Notes: generated by a model not told the origin, from the letters alone. Counted from the first letter of the stretch, positions 11,079 to 24,586 are shown. The stretch: DNA of 64,000 bases from Rosa chinensis (GCF_002994745.2 NC_037090.1:39551001-39615000); one strand, 5' to 3'. Translations and numbers: made by a program.

Positions 11079-11912
11079 TAGGCTGGGCTAGGGTCAGTTT
11101 GGTCCCAAGAATTACTAGGACCGAAACATAACATGAACATGTTGATTCGGGTTGGTTTGGTCAATTTGGGAGTTGGGAACTGATTGAAGCTCGCATTGAT
11201 ACTTTTTAGGTTGGACTCGGTTTTCGGTACCAAAAACCCAATTTGTTCACTTTTTTGTAATCTTTATAATTAGAACTAATAAAACAAAGTCATGTACATC
11301 AATCTATAATGCATAGACACGGGTACTGGATACTATACAGCCAGGTCTTTGCTCTATTTACTGCACAGCCAGGTCTAAGTTTCTGTTAGACCTAGCCAGG
11401 TCTAAGTTTCTGTTAGACCTACGGTCTTGGTTTTAGAATGCAAGTCTTGGTTTATAGAATGCAGGTCTTGGTTCTTATTTATAATTTAAATGCTTGTAAT
11501 TTGTTGGCTTGGCATTTGGCAATGTGTTGGCCTGTAATGCTTCTAATTTGTTGGCAATGTTTGCAACTGTTGCTATGTAATTTGTTGGCTCAATTTTAGA
11601 ACTGCAGATGAATGCCAATAAATAGTTGGCAATGTTTACACCTGCAGAACAATGTTGTACAGGTTTTTTCTTCTTTTTTTCCTGGAAATTTACCAATTGA
11701 TGATTTTCGGGCCCATTTCTGTAAGGACAGGTCCGTTTCTATCCGGTCCGGGCCTTTCCTGGTCCCTAAAGTATTGGCCCGTTTCTAAACGGTCCGGGCT
11801 TTTCCCGGTCCCTAAGGCTGAAATGTGAAATTTGGGCCCGACTCGTTTGATCTGATCCCGGTCCCGGTCCCTATGATTTGGCTGCGGGCTAGGACCGTGC
11901 CCCGGCCTACTA
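11076..11912 (+). mobile_element. Non-autonomous hAT-like element with TAGTAGGC termini
   Basis: Starts TAGTAGGCTGGGCTAGGGTC and ends GCCCCGGCCTACTA, giving inverted termini TAGTAGGC(T/C)GGG. The interior contains the CGGTCC/GGACCG and GGGCCCG runs seen in many plant hAT MITEs, plus a tandem duplication of AGGTCTAAGTTTCTGTTAGA at 11363-11422. A clear 8-bp target duplication was not found (AACAACCA against TGCGATTT). No transposase frame. Confidence 0.55.
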
Positions 11913-12007
11913 TGCGATTTGATACGTGGATATGTTTTTTTTTTTTAAAAAAAAAAAACATGATATGATACGTTTAGCATACGTCAATTAAAATTATATA
12001 TATAAAA

Positions 12008-12427
12008 GGGTTATTATCACAAATGGTACCTGAAATATACCTCAATCTTATCGATGGTACCTGAACTTCAATTTTGATCACAACTAGTACCCAAACTTTT
12101 CGATTTTATTTTAAATGGTACCTAGAGCCATCTCCGGTCAATATTCTAACTAAAAACGGCATATGAGGCGATCATAGTGATGATTTTTGATGATTTCAAG
12201 GGTTGCGATCATATATAGTGATGATTTTTTGGTAATAGACTTGCCTTGAACTTGAATTTATTTATTTTTTATTTGGCTTTTTTGGCTTGAATAGTGACCG
12301 AAGGTGGCCTTAGGTACAATTTAAAATGAAGTTGAAAAGTTCGGGTACTGGTTGTGATCAAAATTGAAGTTCAGGTACCATCGATAAAATAGAGGATAAG
12401 TTCAGGTACCATTTGTGATAATAACCC
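12008..12427 (+). mobile_element. Mutator-like MITE with perfect 9-bp TSD
   Basis: Inverted termini GGGTTATTATCACAAATGGTACCTGAA-type (left 12008, right 12427 on the other strand), extending about 110 bp. The 9-bp target duplication TATATAAAA is exact at 11999-12007 and 12428-12436. A 9-bp duplication with long inverted repeats points to a Mutator-like non-autonomous element. Core holds two short GTGATGATTTTT direct repeats. No coding capacity. Confidence 0.85.
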
Positions 12428-12458
12428 TATATAAAAATATATGTATTGATATATAAAG

Positions 12459-12833
12459 AGCGGATCAAGAGATGACGTCCTTAAACTCTTAAAGTGAGGA
12501 TGTTTTTATTTTTAGAATGTATTTTAATAATCACAACCACTCATTCTTTAGTTACCTACACACAGATGAATCCTATAAAAAATTAGCCAAATCGGAAAAT
12601 GTTTAGCCGTTGATTAGCACAATGATCGTTTTAATTTTATTTAACAGATTACATTTGTTTACTCAATTTTGAATGACCAAATGATTATAGATTTGGTTGA
12701 TTTTTTGTAAACATCATTCTTGCATAGGAATCTAAAGGATTAACGGTTGAGATCATTAAATTATGTCACATAATTGTGTAAAATAACAAAAATCCTCAAA
12801 TTCTTAAAGTAAGAAGGTCCTCTAGAACGGGCC
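12459..12833. mobile_element. Hairpin MITE-like element beside (TA)n
   Basis: Left end AAGAGATGACGTCCTTAAAC and right end, reversed, CTAGAGGACCTTCTTACTTT form imperfect inverted repeats. The right flank is a (TA)n run (12833-12851). It has the same general layout as the TA-flanked hairpin elements at 28877 and 59046. Exact termini are uncertain. Confidence 0.45.
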
Positions 12834-12851
12834 TATATATATATATATATA

Positions 12852-14253
12852 TTAATAAACACACACTGTGAAAGAATATCTTTTCTGAAAACGGAAGAAA
12901 AGGCATAGCAAAACAAGCATAGTAAATACAAAAGCAAAAGTCTATCCATCCCACTTCTTTCTTGAGAACTTTACTACATAGATACCAATCAAACATCAAA
13001 AATCATGTCAACTATAGATTTCATTTCAATCTATTTGAATCTTTATAGTCTTTAATCCTTTTATCCATAGACAAATAGCTTTTAATCCTTTAATACAGAT
13101 CTTTAGCTATTAGTATGTTCGTTCACGAAGTAGAGGAGTTAGAGAGAGAATGTGAAGAGAGAAGATGCGGCTGCTACTATTTTTATGTTTCATTTGATAC
13201 CAAAATACCAAAATTACCCCCCCCCCCCCCCCCCCCCCCCCCCAAACATATTCAAAAGAGATCTACGCATATTCCAGACGTATCCATATAGTCAACCTCA
13301 CTCCATAGTCAATGGATATGCTAGAAAGGTATCTGATACGCACTTATGGCGTATCTATATCTGATACAGATACGATACAACATAGTGCGATTTCTAAAGT
13401 ATCCATGCATCATAGACATCAATACATGCAATGCATATGACTATTTTTCATTCCTAAAGCAATTTATCTTTCATTTACCAAAAAGCATAATGAGTAAATT
13501 AATTAATCATAACAGCATAATGTCATAAATTACAAACAGTTACAGCTTTGCATTTCTGTAGCAAAGTGAGCAAACTAACAATATAAGTTATTACTTCATT
13601 TTACTAGCAACTTCACAAATTCACACTCTTAGCAATTGCACAGTTCACAAATGAGTTATAAATCCCAAATTGTTCAGGACTCCAAGGAAATCATAAGGTG
13701 ACAAACTAAACAAAGTAAACTAATAATAATATGATATGAAGTTCACAATTTTAAAAAACCAAATAACCAATAACACTGACAATAAAACAATGAGCAATGA
13801 AGTAAAATAGTGAATGAAATAATTCAATTGTGTAAGCAATGGTGTGAATGGCAAAATTCTAAGGCTCCACATTGCAACTTTCATTCATTGAATTTGCAGT
13901 GCAAGTAGTCGATTTGATAACATATCAGAAACAACAACAAAGTGAAGTGAACAAATTCCAAATGAAAATAAGACTACAAAATTATGAAATCTAGCCATCA
14001 ATAAGAATCATTCTTTTCCTGCTTTTGCAGCATCAACTGCTTTTGATGCTTTTGTAGCCTTAAAAGATTTTGAGGTACATGGTTATTCACTTGTAGCTAC
14101 ATCTTCTATTGCTTGTTCAGCAAAAATAAGTAAAACTAACATTAATTTACATAAATTAAAATAAAACAAGTTAATAAAGTTTAAAACTTTAAAATCCACA
14201 AGGTATGAAAATAATACTAGCAAAAATACAAAATGACTAATTTATATACCTTG
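12852..14253. other. AT-rich non-coding stretch
   Basis: Nothing recognisable as a gene. A run of 27 C lies at 13217-13243. The part from about 13990 may be the trailing flank of the hAT remnant that follows. Confidence 0.4.
13217..13243. repeat. Poly-C tract (27 C)
   Basis: Uninterrupted run of 27 cytosines; the opposite strand is a poly-G tract able to form quadruplexes and prone to assembly error in length. Confidence 0.9.
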
Positions 14254-16260
14254 CTCCACTTGTTCATAGAATTCCATGTCATCCTCAATAATAGGAACAT
14301 ATTGAATGGTGTGGATGCTCTCAAATTTAAGCCAATTCTGAAATCAGATTAATGCCTCAACTGTTTTGGAATTTAGAGAACTCCTAAAGCAAGACTCACT
14401 TTCCATTGTGGAAACTTGTATAGCCAACACATCCTTGGCAACTCAACAAAGTACTTCATCCCATTCATCTTCCACCACATCAAGGTCTTGGAATCAGTTC
14501 CTTTGGGAGGATTCTCAATTGGATTCAGCAGGTATCTAACAATCTCACGAGCAACAACCACTTGATTTGAGTTTTGAAGTTATCTTTCCCAGTCTTCAAG
14601 CAGGTCAACCATTTCACCAGACATGAACTTTGAAGTAGAGTTAGTGCCTTGACATATGCTGCTCTCTCCACTTTTACGTTTATCTCTTTTGGAACTCTTG
14701 GATCCTAGAGAATATCTTGAAGATGCATACAGAGGATACCACAAGCTGTTTCACCTCCCCATACTTGCTCTTCACCATATCAACATCATCTTCAACCATT
14801 TTGTGCAAACTCTTTGAAACTTTCTGAGCTTGTATCTTGGATCCAACACTAAACAAACCAATAGCAGCTGATTCATGTCTTCTATGCTTCTAAAATACTA
14901 AGAGAACTTGTGTCTCATCCTCATTGCTATATCATACAGGACTTTCTCAGTGTCACTTCTAGTGCATATTTTTAACTCAGTGAACAATTCATCTATCTCA
15001 CCCTGAATTACCACTATATCATGTAAAGCATTTTGTGATGTGGGGTAGTTTGATGCATTGATTCTCTTTTGTGACATTATAAAACACTTTTAGAAACCTA
15101 AAAAAAATTGCAGCTCTTTCCCAATCCTCATCAACAGGTGGCCCTACCCTTTTTCTATCTTCTCTGAGCTTGAAAATCATCATCTTCATCCTCATCAAAG
15201 TAGTTGAGATACTCTCCTCCTCTGCTGCCATTTTGTCAAAGGATTTTTTTTAGTTCTAGAGCTGTACGTATCCAACATTATATATGTGGAGTGTCACCTT
15301 GTTGGAACATCTAGAACCTTCACTATTTTACTCTCAAGCTTTTCATTCCACCTTGAAAAATGTCTAAACTACTTAAAGACTCCTCACATATCTTAGCTGA
15401 TTCCTTATGACAACAACTAAGTTATCCATCATCTTAAATCCTGGTCTCATTATAAGGTTTATAATGTGGGCTAAACACCTAATATACAAGTACTGGCCTC
15501 CTAGAATAGGTGGTTTATCCTAACCTAACATGTTCTTCCTAATGACACGTGCATAGTCAATAGAGATTGTTAACACTATCTATCACCCAATCAATCAAGT
15601 GTGCCCCCAACAACTTCCCTATGATAAAGCCTTGGTGATTAGAAATCCCAAAGAAGTTTAGTATTATTTTGTGCAATTTCCACCCATTATCAATAAAATG
15701 GGTAGTCAATACCATATAATTTATATCCTAAACCGATGTGCATGTATCGATTGTTAAGCAAACACAATGAGACCTGATCACCTCATTCTTAGACTCTTGC
15801 TTTTTGGCATCATACATTGGCAAAAACAGTTTAATAATAACTATCCTTACTGATACCTCAAACTTAAAGACAACAAATGCAGAAAAATGTTTAAATCCAT
15901 AAAACTGAAAGGGAATTCCTCCAATACTTTCATCTCAGTACTTGCTTTCCTGCAAGCTTCCCAAATTCACTTTGTCATCAGTACAATTGTAGTACCAGCA
16001 ATACTAAAAACTTGTTGCTTGGATTCTAAATCAACCATACCTAGATACTACTTGCATACATATTCTATATATCTCCTAAGAGTACTAGAATCATTACCAG
16101 CTAGATCACAAGCTAGATCAATAGAACAATAATTGCATTGATTTCGTAGTTTAGTACCAACCTCAACTTGCTTTCCATCAACGAACTAGAAGATAGGTTT
16201 GTCTATCTTCTTGAAGTGCTCCCACACCTTGGTCTTTTCTTTTTATGTTGTAGAAGCCAC
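14254..16260 (-). pseudogene. Degenerate hAT transposase (BED zinc finger, RICESLEEPER-like)
   Basis: Minus-strand pieces of a hAT transposase appear in order. Near 16255-16050 is a BED-finger segment (TKVWEHFKK, then CNYCS). Near 15230-15080 is the middle segment RVGPPVDEDWERAAIFFRFL. Near 14560-14254 is the C-terminal dimerisation region (YLLNPIE, WWKMNGMKYF, then in another frame AKDVLAIQVSTMESESCF and KTVEALI). Frame changes and stops separate them, and about 9 residues after SESCF are missing. The element cannot make transposase. Its 5' side is cut by the LTR-like insertion at 16300. Terminal repeats were not identified. Confidence 0.8.
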
Positions 16261-16299
16261 TGACTTCACCTCTGGATGTTTGGGAGAGTCTTCAGTACA

Positions 16300-18412
16300 T
16301 GATACGCTAAAAACAAGCCGCAATTTAACCCTGCAAGATGTTGTTGTTAGCAATATAGAGTAAGCAAGGATCGTTCGATGCCAGAGATTGAGGGTAACAA
16401 ATTAATCACACAAAATAAAAACAAACTAATTTAAACTAACTAACACAAATCAAACAAACAAAATCTGAAACTAAACAAAACAAAAACGTCAAACACTAGA
16501 AAAGAGAGAAAAAGATGGCAGGAAACATAAGGGGATAGAAAGGTCGTTGCAATCCTAAGGTGAAACAAATTTGAGGTTTTTGGTTTTTAACGAAAATAAA
16601 AGAGAACACAAAAGGAAAATGAATTTGATTTTTGATTTTGAGAAAATAAGATCGAGAACATGTTAGAGACTTGGAAATCCACCACCAATTACTTTCAAAC
16701 AATGTTAAGTTAACCTAGTTTCAATTACTACGGTGTGAATAGAAACCAACCAAGAAACAAGTTGGAGCAGATCATGTCCCTTATTAATGTTTCCCTAAAT
16801 ACTTAGTCTACGCGAACGCACAATAGCTAAGCCTATCAAACATGCAATCAAGGTATAGAACTCTATCCTATCAACAATGTGTCAACACATTTGAAGCATT
16901 AAGATCTCATGGAAACAATTGGTTATAGAGTTGCAGTCTAGTGTGGAACGTCTACCTAGCATGCTTTTCTAGTTGTTTAAAACATCATCTTTTGTCCAAA
17001 GCCTTGCATACTAGTGGATTAGAAAACAAGACGATTAGGTGAATTATTTTCTAAATCCTAGCCCCAATTACATGCATAAATCCTATGTTGGCCACCATAA
17101 AACAAACACATGCAAAAGTTTTCAATCAATTAGAATTAAACAACCAATTCACACCAAATATCAAGAAACTAGATTTAAACAAACATATGTTCTACATAAT
17201 TGGGGCTTCAAACCTCTCCCCTAACAAAAAGTAACTAGCCACACATCGTCTTAAATTCAACAAATAATAACATGAGTATTAGATTACAAGAGAATAAAAA
17301 CTGTAAAAGGGAGATTATGAGAGCCACGAATTCACTTTTAGGCAGCCTTGGATGCAAGCACTCCTTCAAGATGGTCACGGCTAAGCTTGATGGAAGATGG
17401 TGTGCACGGTTTTTGCTCTTTGAGGACTTGGGAATTTCAAGACTTTGTGTAATAGGGTTTTGGACAGAAGATGGAGCTGTAGGGTGGTGGTTTTCAACGT
17501 GTTCAGAGCCCCTATATGTATGGAATACACAGCCCAAGTTTCCTTTTCCAATTCCGCCTTGAAAGCCTCCCCTAGTTGCTTGAGGATTCTTTTAATTGGT
17601 GCACAATTAAATGATTTTCAAGCCTTAGTAATCTTCCCAAAATCTTGAGGAATCATTCTAGTACTCTCCTTGTCATTTGCAGCATCAACAACCTTCCAAA
17701 AATGCACCCAAAATCCGTCCATAGAAGATTTCTACCAAACTGTCCTATTTTGACTAGAATTCAATTTCTATCTCTGAAGCTTATTTCTTGGACAAGGAAC
17801 GACTTCGTTTTGCCAGGTTTCTGAATGGTTCTTGACTCCCATGTGTTCTATGACATCAATCTTCTAGAATGATCAATAACCTTCTAGAAAAACTCCAAGT
17901 AAGTCATCGGAAAAGATCTCCCAAAAAGCTTCGTGAAAAGCTGGTTGTTTCTGTCTTGTCAGGAATCCAGCTTTGAGCTTGATTTCCTACTGCCTCGTTG
18001 ACACTTCTGACCATTTCTTTAGCCCTTGTTCAAGTAAAACATCATGTATTCAAGGATTACTGGCTCTTTCTGCAAAGGTGAAGCTGGAAGAGTGCAAGAA
18101 TTGCTCCTCAACCCCGTTCTCGGAAAGCTGATTCTGAAACTGCAGTTTTCTGCTTTGCAGCAATTATTTTGTACAACTTTTCCCGTGGACTTCCCTTGTA
18201 ATTTCCAGCCAAAAGGTTGATCAATCTTGGTCCTTTGCATCATTACTTCATGATCCATGACTTCGTTGCTCCCTTTAAGCTCCTTTTTCTCTTGAACTAC
18301 TTCACAAACTACCTAAGAAGAAAGCAAAGTTAAAACTGACTTTTTAAAGGAAATAACTAAGAAAAGCGTAAAGGATTGTACACTATATTTGTCACATTTT
18401 ATTCTTCTATCA
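16300..18412 (+). mobile_element. Solo-LTR-like element, family I copy B
   Basis: Starts TGATACGCTAAAAACAAG, ends ATTCTTCTATCA, flanked by GTACA (16295-16299) and ATACA (18413-18417), a 5-bp duplication with one mismatch. Shares the GCAAGGATCGTTCGATGCC motif and the downstream order of blocks with copy A at 328-2461. It contains no gag or pol. The apparent open frames at 17235-17562 on both strands are shadow frames within the repeat. It lies just upstream of the dead hAT transposase reading frame. Confidence 0.7.
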
Positions 18413-19746
18413 ATACATGGCATGAAGATACATGCATCACTGAGATTGAACGGTTTTGAGTGATAAATAATAGACCCCATATATGGACAGCTGAGATTGC
18501 ATAATTGGTGTATGTAGACTTGCACCACGTGTATAGAAGAATTTTCGTGGATGTTTCCTCTTTCTTTGATCTTCTGCTTTTTTGCCTTGAATATTTTGGA
18601 TCAACAACATTCGAAGGTTCACGTGTCTTGGTTTGGGGATGAGAACTCAGAAGAATTGATGTAATTGAAGATGAAATTTGGATTGTTTTTGGAAGGAATC
18701 TCATTGTAATATTACGATGATATTCTAATGGATTATTTGCTATGATCAAGTAAGCTGACCCTATAATTAGGAGGCTGTATGCATTATGTAAGGCTGTATG
18801 CATTATGTAAGGGGACTCGCACAGACCATCAACCTCAGTGTTGAATATTAAACAGAGAATACAAACGGATTCACCTTGCCATCCTTAGTAGGTACAGGAC
18901 TCGCCTTGCCAACCCCAAACAGAAAAAATAAGGGACTCGCCTTATCCCAACCCGTTACATCCCCTCTGATTTGACTTTGGTATGTTTACACACTTTGTAT
19001 CGATAGGGTAAAGTCTGGAAAGGTTTGACAGAAGTCCTTATTAGCATAACACAAAAGAAGGTAGACAGTCCCCTTTGGTTTCTACCTGAAGTAATCTCTC
19101 TCTTGGTCACAATACTTTGAGGAGAAGTTAAGAAAGCGCAACGACAATAATAACTTATTAGTGCTGGCACGTCCGTGTTCAACAAGAAGAAGATTGGTCA
19201 AACAACAGCTATATATGCTCATTAACACATGAATTGACCAATCAATAGCTCCACTCTGACGTCCAATAAGAGCAGTAACAGAGGAAAAGAAATGGTCCTA
19301 GGTGTAACTCACCAGTTACACCTTCAAATCATTGATAGGTCTAACTCAAGGTCCCCCAAAGCCAAAAATAAAAGAAGAAAAAAAATCTTGTTCAGGCTGG
19401 AGAAAAATCACTTGAGGCTCAAGATGGCTACCTAAAGTGAGCAAAACATAACTCCTTGACAGAAGTAAATACAGCATATTCATATGCTAGTGCTATCTAA
19501 CATCTGCAGTCAACTCAGGGAATATAGAGATGCAAAGAGGTTACATGGACAAGGAAACAGACAAGTGTGGATAGCCTATATACAATAATGTAGAAACACC
19601 TACCAGACCTACTATGCTTATTAGTATGGGACAAATATGTCATCCTTTCAAAACATATTTAACCAACACCGTCAGGATATAACATATGCACATATATCAG
19701 CTGCTTCCACATACGGACACTTTATTTACATTACTTACATTACACT
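18413..19746. other. Intergenic stretch downstream of membrane protein gene
   Basis: No gene recognised. A perfect tandem pair of a 19-bp unit (AGGCTGTATGCATTATGTA) sits at 18772-18810, and four loose copies of GGACTCGCCTT occur at 18880-18945. The part from about 19200 is likely 3' flank or UTR of the gene ending at 19747. Confidence 0.45.
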
Positions 19747-22700
19747 TCAACCTGAAACCTTGTCTTCAGATTGAGGATGGCGAGCATGCCTTGCATAAGA
19801 GTAAGCTGAAATGGTCGAACCAGTCACGCTGAGTGAGTGCTTAGCAAGGCTAAGACTTTTCTTACTTGCCAGCCACACAAACCAAAAGAATCCAATCCAA
19901 CCTAGTAAGGGAACAGAAAAATCTAGTAAGAGCCTCAGTGTGATGGGAACTGGCATCATATTATAGTTGAATTATAGATCTAACAAAACCCAGCAATTAT
20001 CAGGATAGTACAGAACATGGATTTATTCTCAAAGCTTCATACCAACTGCTATATACAAACACCACAGCATACAGAGAATCAAGTGATCAAAGCGAACAAA
20101 GGTTAATATCTTCTTATTGCACAAGTAGATTCACTCAACATGTAACCACACCACGATACAAACAATTGAAATTGATAAAGGGAAAGGCACCTGGACCAAT
20201 AACAGAGACGCATAGGACCCCTCAAGCGTTAGACAATCAAGTTACTCAACTTTGACTCTAAATTTGAAATATAAAATAAACTAAAATAGTGTTTCTAGTT
20301 TTGCCCAATAATTGTAACTGTTTGGAAATTTAGAAACCAACCGCTATAACAGGGTAATAGGTGCTATGGTTCTGTCTACAAACTTTTAGAAAATAAAATT
20401 TGATCTAAGATAAGTACTAGTGAGAAAATAACGTTGTACCTGTAGTTATCAGAACAGCTATAATCGCAGAAATTGTTGTCATGGAAACAACAAAAACGGC
20501 AACTGATAGTGCTCCAATGTATATAGCTGCTATACAGGTAAAGAAGAAGGCCAAGAATCCTCCTGCAGCTGCCAAAGATAATAAAAGCGAGATAACAATG
20601 GCATTGAAAGTTGCTGCCAGGAAAAAAAGCATGAAGACAAGCAATCCTGTCAAAGCCAAAAGAGTGATTGTGCCAACCTGCAGCAAAAGATTCAATTGTT
20701 AACTAAATTCTCTATCTGAGTTTATATATTTCAATATCAGGGTATCAGTAGTGTAACTCGACAGTTCGATTGATCCAAATTAAACTAATTTTAAAATCCA
20801 AAAACAATAGGAAATTGAAGTCACAAAAGGATTGCGTTTTTTATTGAATCCAAGCATATTATAAATAACCATATCAAGAAGACAATTATTAGTGGTACTT
20901 AAGTATATCATAAAAGAGTCTGAATTATAATACAATTACAATGAATAGTAGACATATTGATCTATAAAATGCCATAAGAACAAATACCCAAAAGCTCTGC
21001 AGCCTAGAATAACATCCAACTGAATGCAAGCTAAAGTAACAGAGAAAACAAGCTTTTACAACTTGAACTAAGATAACACAACTAATATAATTAAGCTTTG
21101 GTTATCTGTCAAAACTGTGGTGTGAATTCTGTGATCTATCAGATCCCCCAACTTATGGAGGGGAATCTAACCAAAGGAGATCCCCACATGTAACCTTTTC
21201 CTTGCAAAGTGATAGCCTATGACAATTTTCTTTGTGGTAGCAGGAACAGAGGACTCGGTGACCTAGAAATAGCTGAAATATTATCATACAAGCACTAGAC
21301 AGCAGAAAACGCTAGATGTCTTTTACAGCAGATGAAAGGCGCCTCAATTGGGTGGTGCATACCCTTCAGATAACAACTACCAGGCCTGCTAAATGTTAGA
21401 TGAAAGATGTCCTGTCAGATAAAAAATGAACTACCATGCTTCTTAAGAGAAGCTTCACAGGACATCTGTGAAGGTCTGAGCACCTGATCTTTATTTGTGA
21501 AAATATTGGGCACATTGCTCTTGATTGAAGAAGACAGCAATGTTCACCTGCTCATTAACTGAGCATAACTGAGCAATGTTCACCTGCTCAGTAACTGAGC
21601 AAAAAACTTATGCTCAGTTACCCAGTTGAATGTATTCAATTTCTAACTAAAGGAATGTGTAAGTGACGAAGGTGCTTCACTCAAATTTTGCACCGAGCTG
21701 AGCCTTTAATTGGCAGAATCCAGTATATCCTTGTGAAAATAATACCATCATTGACATCTAAAAGCCTAAAGTAGAATAGCCAGGGTTTCTGAGAAATGGA
21801 AACCTTGGGGTGGTTATGCCCTCACACATATGAAACTGGCATACTAGTAGAGGAGCAGATGAATCAATAAAGCCCTAATGTTGACAGATTTGTATCTGCT
21901 CTTTTAAGCTACCATAGAGGAAAGTAATCATTAAATAAATTTTTTGAAGCTGCTAATACCTAGTATCAAAAGAGAATGAGGCCGACTATCGTCTTTTCAG
22001 CCATGGGGCAGAAAGTCTCTTTTGCTGCCAACATCAAAATAGATGTCTGTTCTGCAGGCCTAATCGTAAGTACGCCAGCTTTCATAACTTGGATTGATGT
22101 GAGTAGAAAACTCTCCATTGTCGCCCATATGAAATAGGGACACAGCACTGATTTTATCACAAACAATGCAATTCCATTTTGTGCCTTAAAAATGGAATTA
22201 CTTTGATACTTCAGGGGCACAAGCATGATGGAATTGAATCTTATGAGATCCCAAATATTGGAAAGGAGGAAAATAAGTGTTTGAGTAAGAGCTGAAGAAG
22301 AAACAGCTAGGTCAATCAAATCCCAAGGAAAAATTTCTCTTTTCTCAGAAAAAGAAGAAATTTGAACTGTCTGGTAACTATTTCTCAGAAAACAATTAAG
22401 AAAATCGAAGAGAATCTCAGAAGAAAGTTTGAGACAGTGTGGGAAAAGGCATGCTTCAGAGTTGCTCTAGGGCATAAAGCTCTAATATCATGTGAAATAT
22501 AGGACACAGTTTCTGGGTTTTCTTTTTTATAAATTTTTTATTACTTTTTGAAATTAAGAAAATTTTTACTAACATAAAGGAGGAAAATATAAACTAGGGT
22601 GCAAGCCTGCAAGGTGTCCACTATTGAACTAACAATTTTAACAAACACTAATGAATACATTGAAATGAACATAGACAGACATGAAATCAAAGCAGAACAG

Positions 22701-24178
22701 CTTCCAATCCATAAATATGGCATACAAATAACTATCTAAACTCGGGAGTAATACATGCCTAGAGCGAAGCCAAGTAGTGAACTCTATCCCACACAAGTGA
22801 TCTATCTCCTCCCCCTAGCTCTGTCAAAAAATTCTCTTATTCCTTTCCATCCACACCACTCCAAAACTGCCATCTTAGCACTTAACCTCCCAAAACCATT
22901 CCTTTCTTCTTTCCACCAAAGAATTTATACCTCACACAATACGGTCCTGCAATGTGTTGAAGCGTGCCATCTGAATTAGCCCCCATAAATTAATTTCTGC
23001 CATAAGGGCATTACATCGGGGCAACAAAGGAGCAAATGATCTGTAGTTTAAGCACCATTTATACGTATCACACACCAATGTGGGGATAGGCACCAAAAAG
23101 TTTGTCCCTATGAACTGAACCAGAGATATTCATCCTCCCATAAGCAATAGTCCAATCTAGCACCCATTTCCATATTGCACTTGAATAACCAAAAAAAAAA
23201 AAGGAACAGAAGAGTTATCCAATAGCTGCTTTGAGTGTGACTTACAAGATAAGACACATGTATGAACCAACCTCCACACTGTACCATCCAGCCTATATAG
23301 AACCAAAACTAGTGTTTCAAAGGTAACTAGTATATCAGTAACTCCCACCTTTTGAGCACTTAGATTCCTTCAAACCCAAAATTCCAAGCCAGAGGCCCAT
23401 ACCCAAGCTAGTGGAAAGATTATGAAATCGGGAAAGTCTGTACAGTCTAAATAAAAAGATTACAGATAGTTTCCCCTCATTCCATATCTCTCCAAGGGCT
23501 TGGCTTGATTCTCTTACCACAGTATTTTCTCATGAATGGAAGATAGTCTCATTAACAAGCACAGTTGCTAGGCGGCAGCCGTATGTAACTGACCAAAAGC
23601 AACAGAACATGTGTGTAAACTGAGCTATGATCAGGTGATACAGCTATCAAAAATACTGTGGAACTTGTTCACCTTGTCTCTTTTGGCATAATAATAGTAA
23701 ATATGAATCAAGGATCATATACTGGACAATCATACATAAAAGTGTATAGGAATCAAGGAGAAAACAATCAGAGATCCAATATTTGATCGATTTGTTATGT
23801 TAGAGAAATCTAACCATGAGAGCATCAAAATCTGAACTGAAAATGAAGATCAATAAATTCCAGCAGAAGCTAATTAAACTAGTTGATCGAAGAGCTCACA
23901 GAGATGACGAGGAGTGCTCGGAGAGGACTTCCCTGACGAGTCCAGATATAAACGCTGCGTCCAGTGTTTCTAGAAGCTTCCCGAAAGAGCGGACCATTCT
24001 CGGCGAGAGAGGTCTTGATCCGGTGAAACAGCGGAGCACCACTGCTGGGGTCCGGAAACAAAATGGCACCAATCAAACGGTTGACGACACCCAACAGAGT
24101 CTCGTCCTCTCGCTGGATCAGTTTGACCTCGCCTTCGCTAACCTCCACGTCGACTCCTCCACCGTTCGCCCCCGCCAT
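19747..24178 (-). CDS. Multi-pass membrane protein, LDIP-like, 3 exons
   Basis: CDS = join(24178..23900, 20677..20440, 19901..19747): 93 codons, then 79 codons plus 1 nt, then the rest, 223 aa. Junctions are GT/AG (GTGAGC, GTACAA donors) and the frame is kept. The start ATG GCG at 24178 heads an acidic N-terminus, then a conserved-looking segment (TSLAENGPLFREASRNTGR, residues 57-74; WTRQGSPLRALLV, 79-91). Exon 2 encodes about 80 residues that are almost wholly hydrophobic with small-residue motifs (LAAAGGFLAFF), then WIGFFWFVWLASKKS. I recall a similar layout in Arabidopsis LDIP (LDAP-interacting protein, once misnamed a calcium-channel subunit), which works on lipid droplets; that name is tentative. 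Intron 1 is 3.2 kb and holds a LINE scrap; intron 2 is 538 bp. Confidence 0.8.
22750..23165 (-). pseudogene. LINE ORF2 3'-end fragment in intron 1
   Basis: On the minus strand, short frames resemble the zinc-binding tail that follows reverse transcriptase in plant L1-type LINEs: the W-x-x-ERN signature appears as VVWMERNKRIF near 22850, followed after stops by EEIDHLCGIEFTTWLRS. Upstream frames are shifted and interrupted. No poly-A tail or target duplication was located. It lies in the same strand sense as the host gene. Confidence 0.5.
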
Positions 24179-24565
24179 TAATTTTGTGGATTCGATCGAC
24201 TACCTGACTCCAGTTTCAGGATATTTTTGTTTCTCTTCGTTTCTTTGTTTTTTTTTATTAGATGGTTCGTTGGGAGAGGAAATCGACAGTTGAGTTGACT
24301 GCTACTCGATGCCTTTTTTTTTTGGCGCGTTTTAAGCCTAAACGACGAGAATGACACCGTTGGAAATTCTTTTATGTACTAAAATTGCAGTTCATGTTTT
24401 TTCATGTTTTTTTTTTTTTTTTTTTTTTTTGGGGTAGATGGTATCCTCTTAGTTTAGGATCATGATTATGTTTGTCTTTTTGTTTAAAAATATCTATTTT
24501 AGTCTTGTGGTTTGATAATCTTGATCCAACTATAACATACTGTCTAACACTGTTAGTGAGGCCCT

Positions 24566-24586
24566 CACGTGGGTGGGCGTCACGTG
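24566..24586. promoter_or_regulatory. Two G-boxes (CACGTG) 15 bp apart
   Basis: CACGTG occurs at 24566-24571 and 24581-24586, about 390 bp upstream of the ATG at 24178. G-box pairs bind bZIP and bHLH factors and are typical of ABA- or light-responsive plant promoters. They may instead belong to repeat-derived sequence, because a GTGGTTTGA-type MITE-like stretch precedes them. Confidence 0.35.

Noticed and set aside
23816..24181. Plus-strand frame of 121 codons
   Set aside because: Shadow of exon 1 of the minus-strand membrane protein gene, whose splice sites and frame are well supported.
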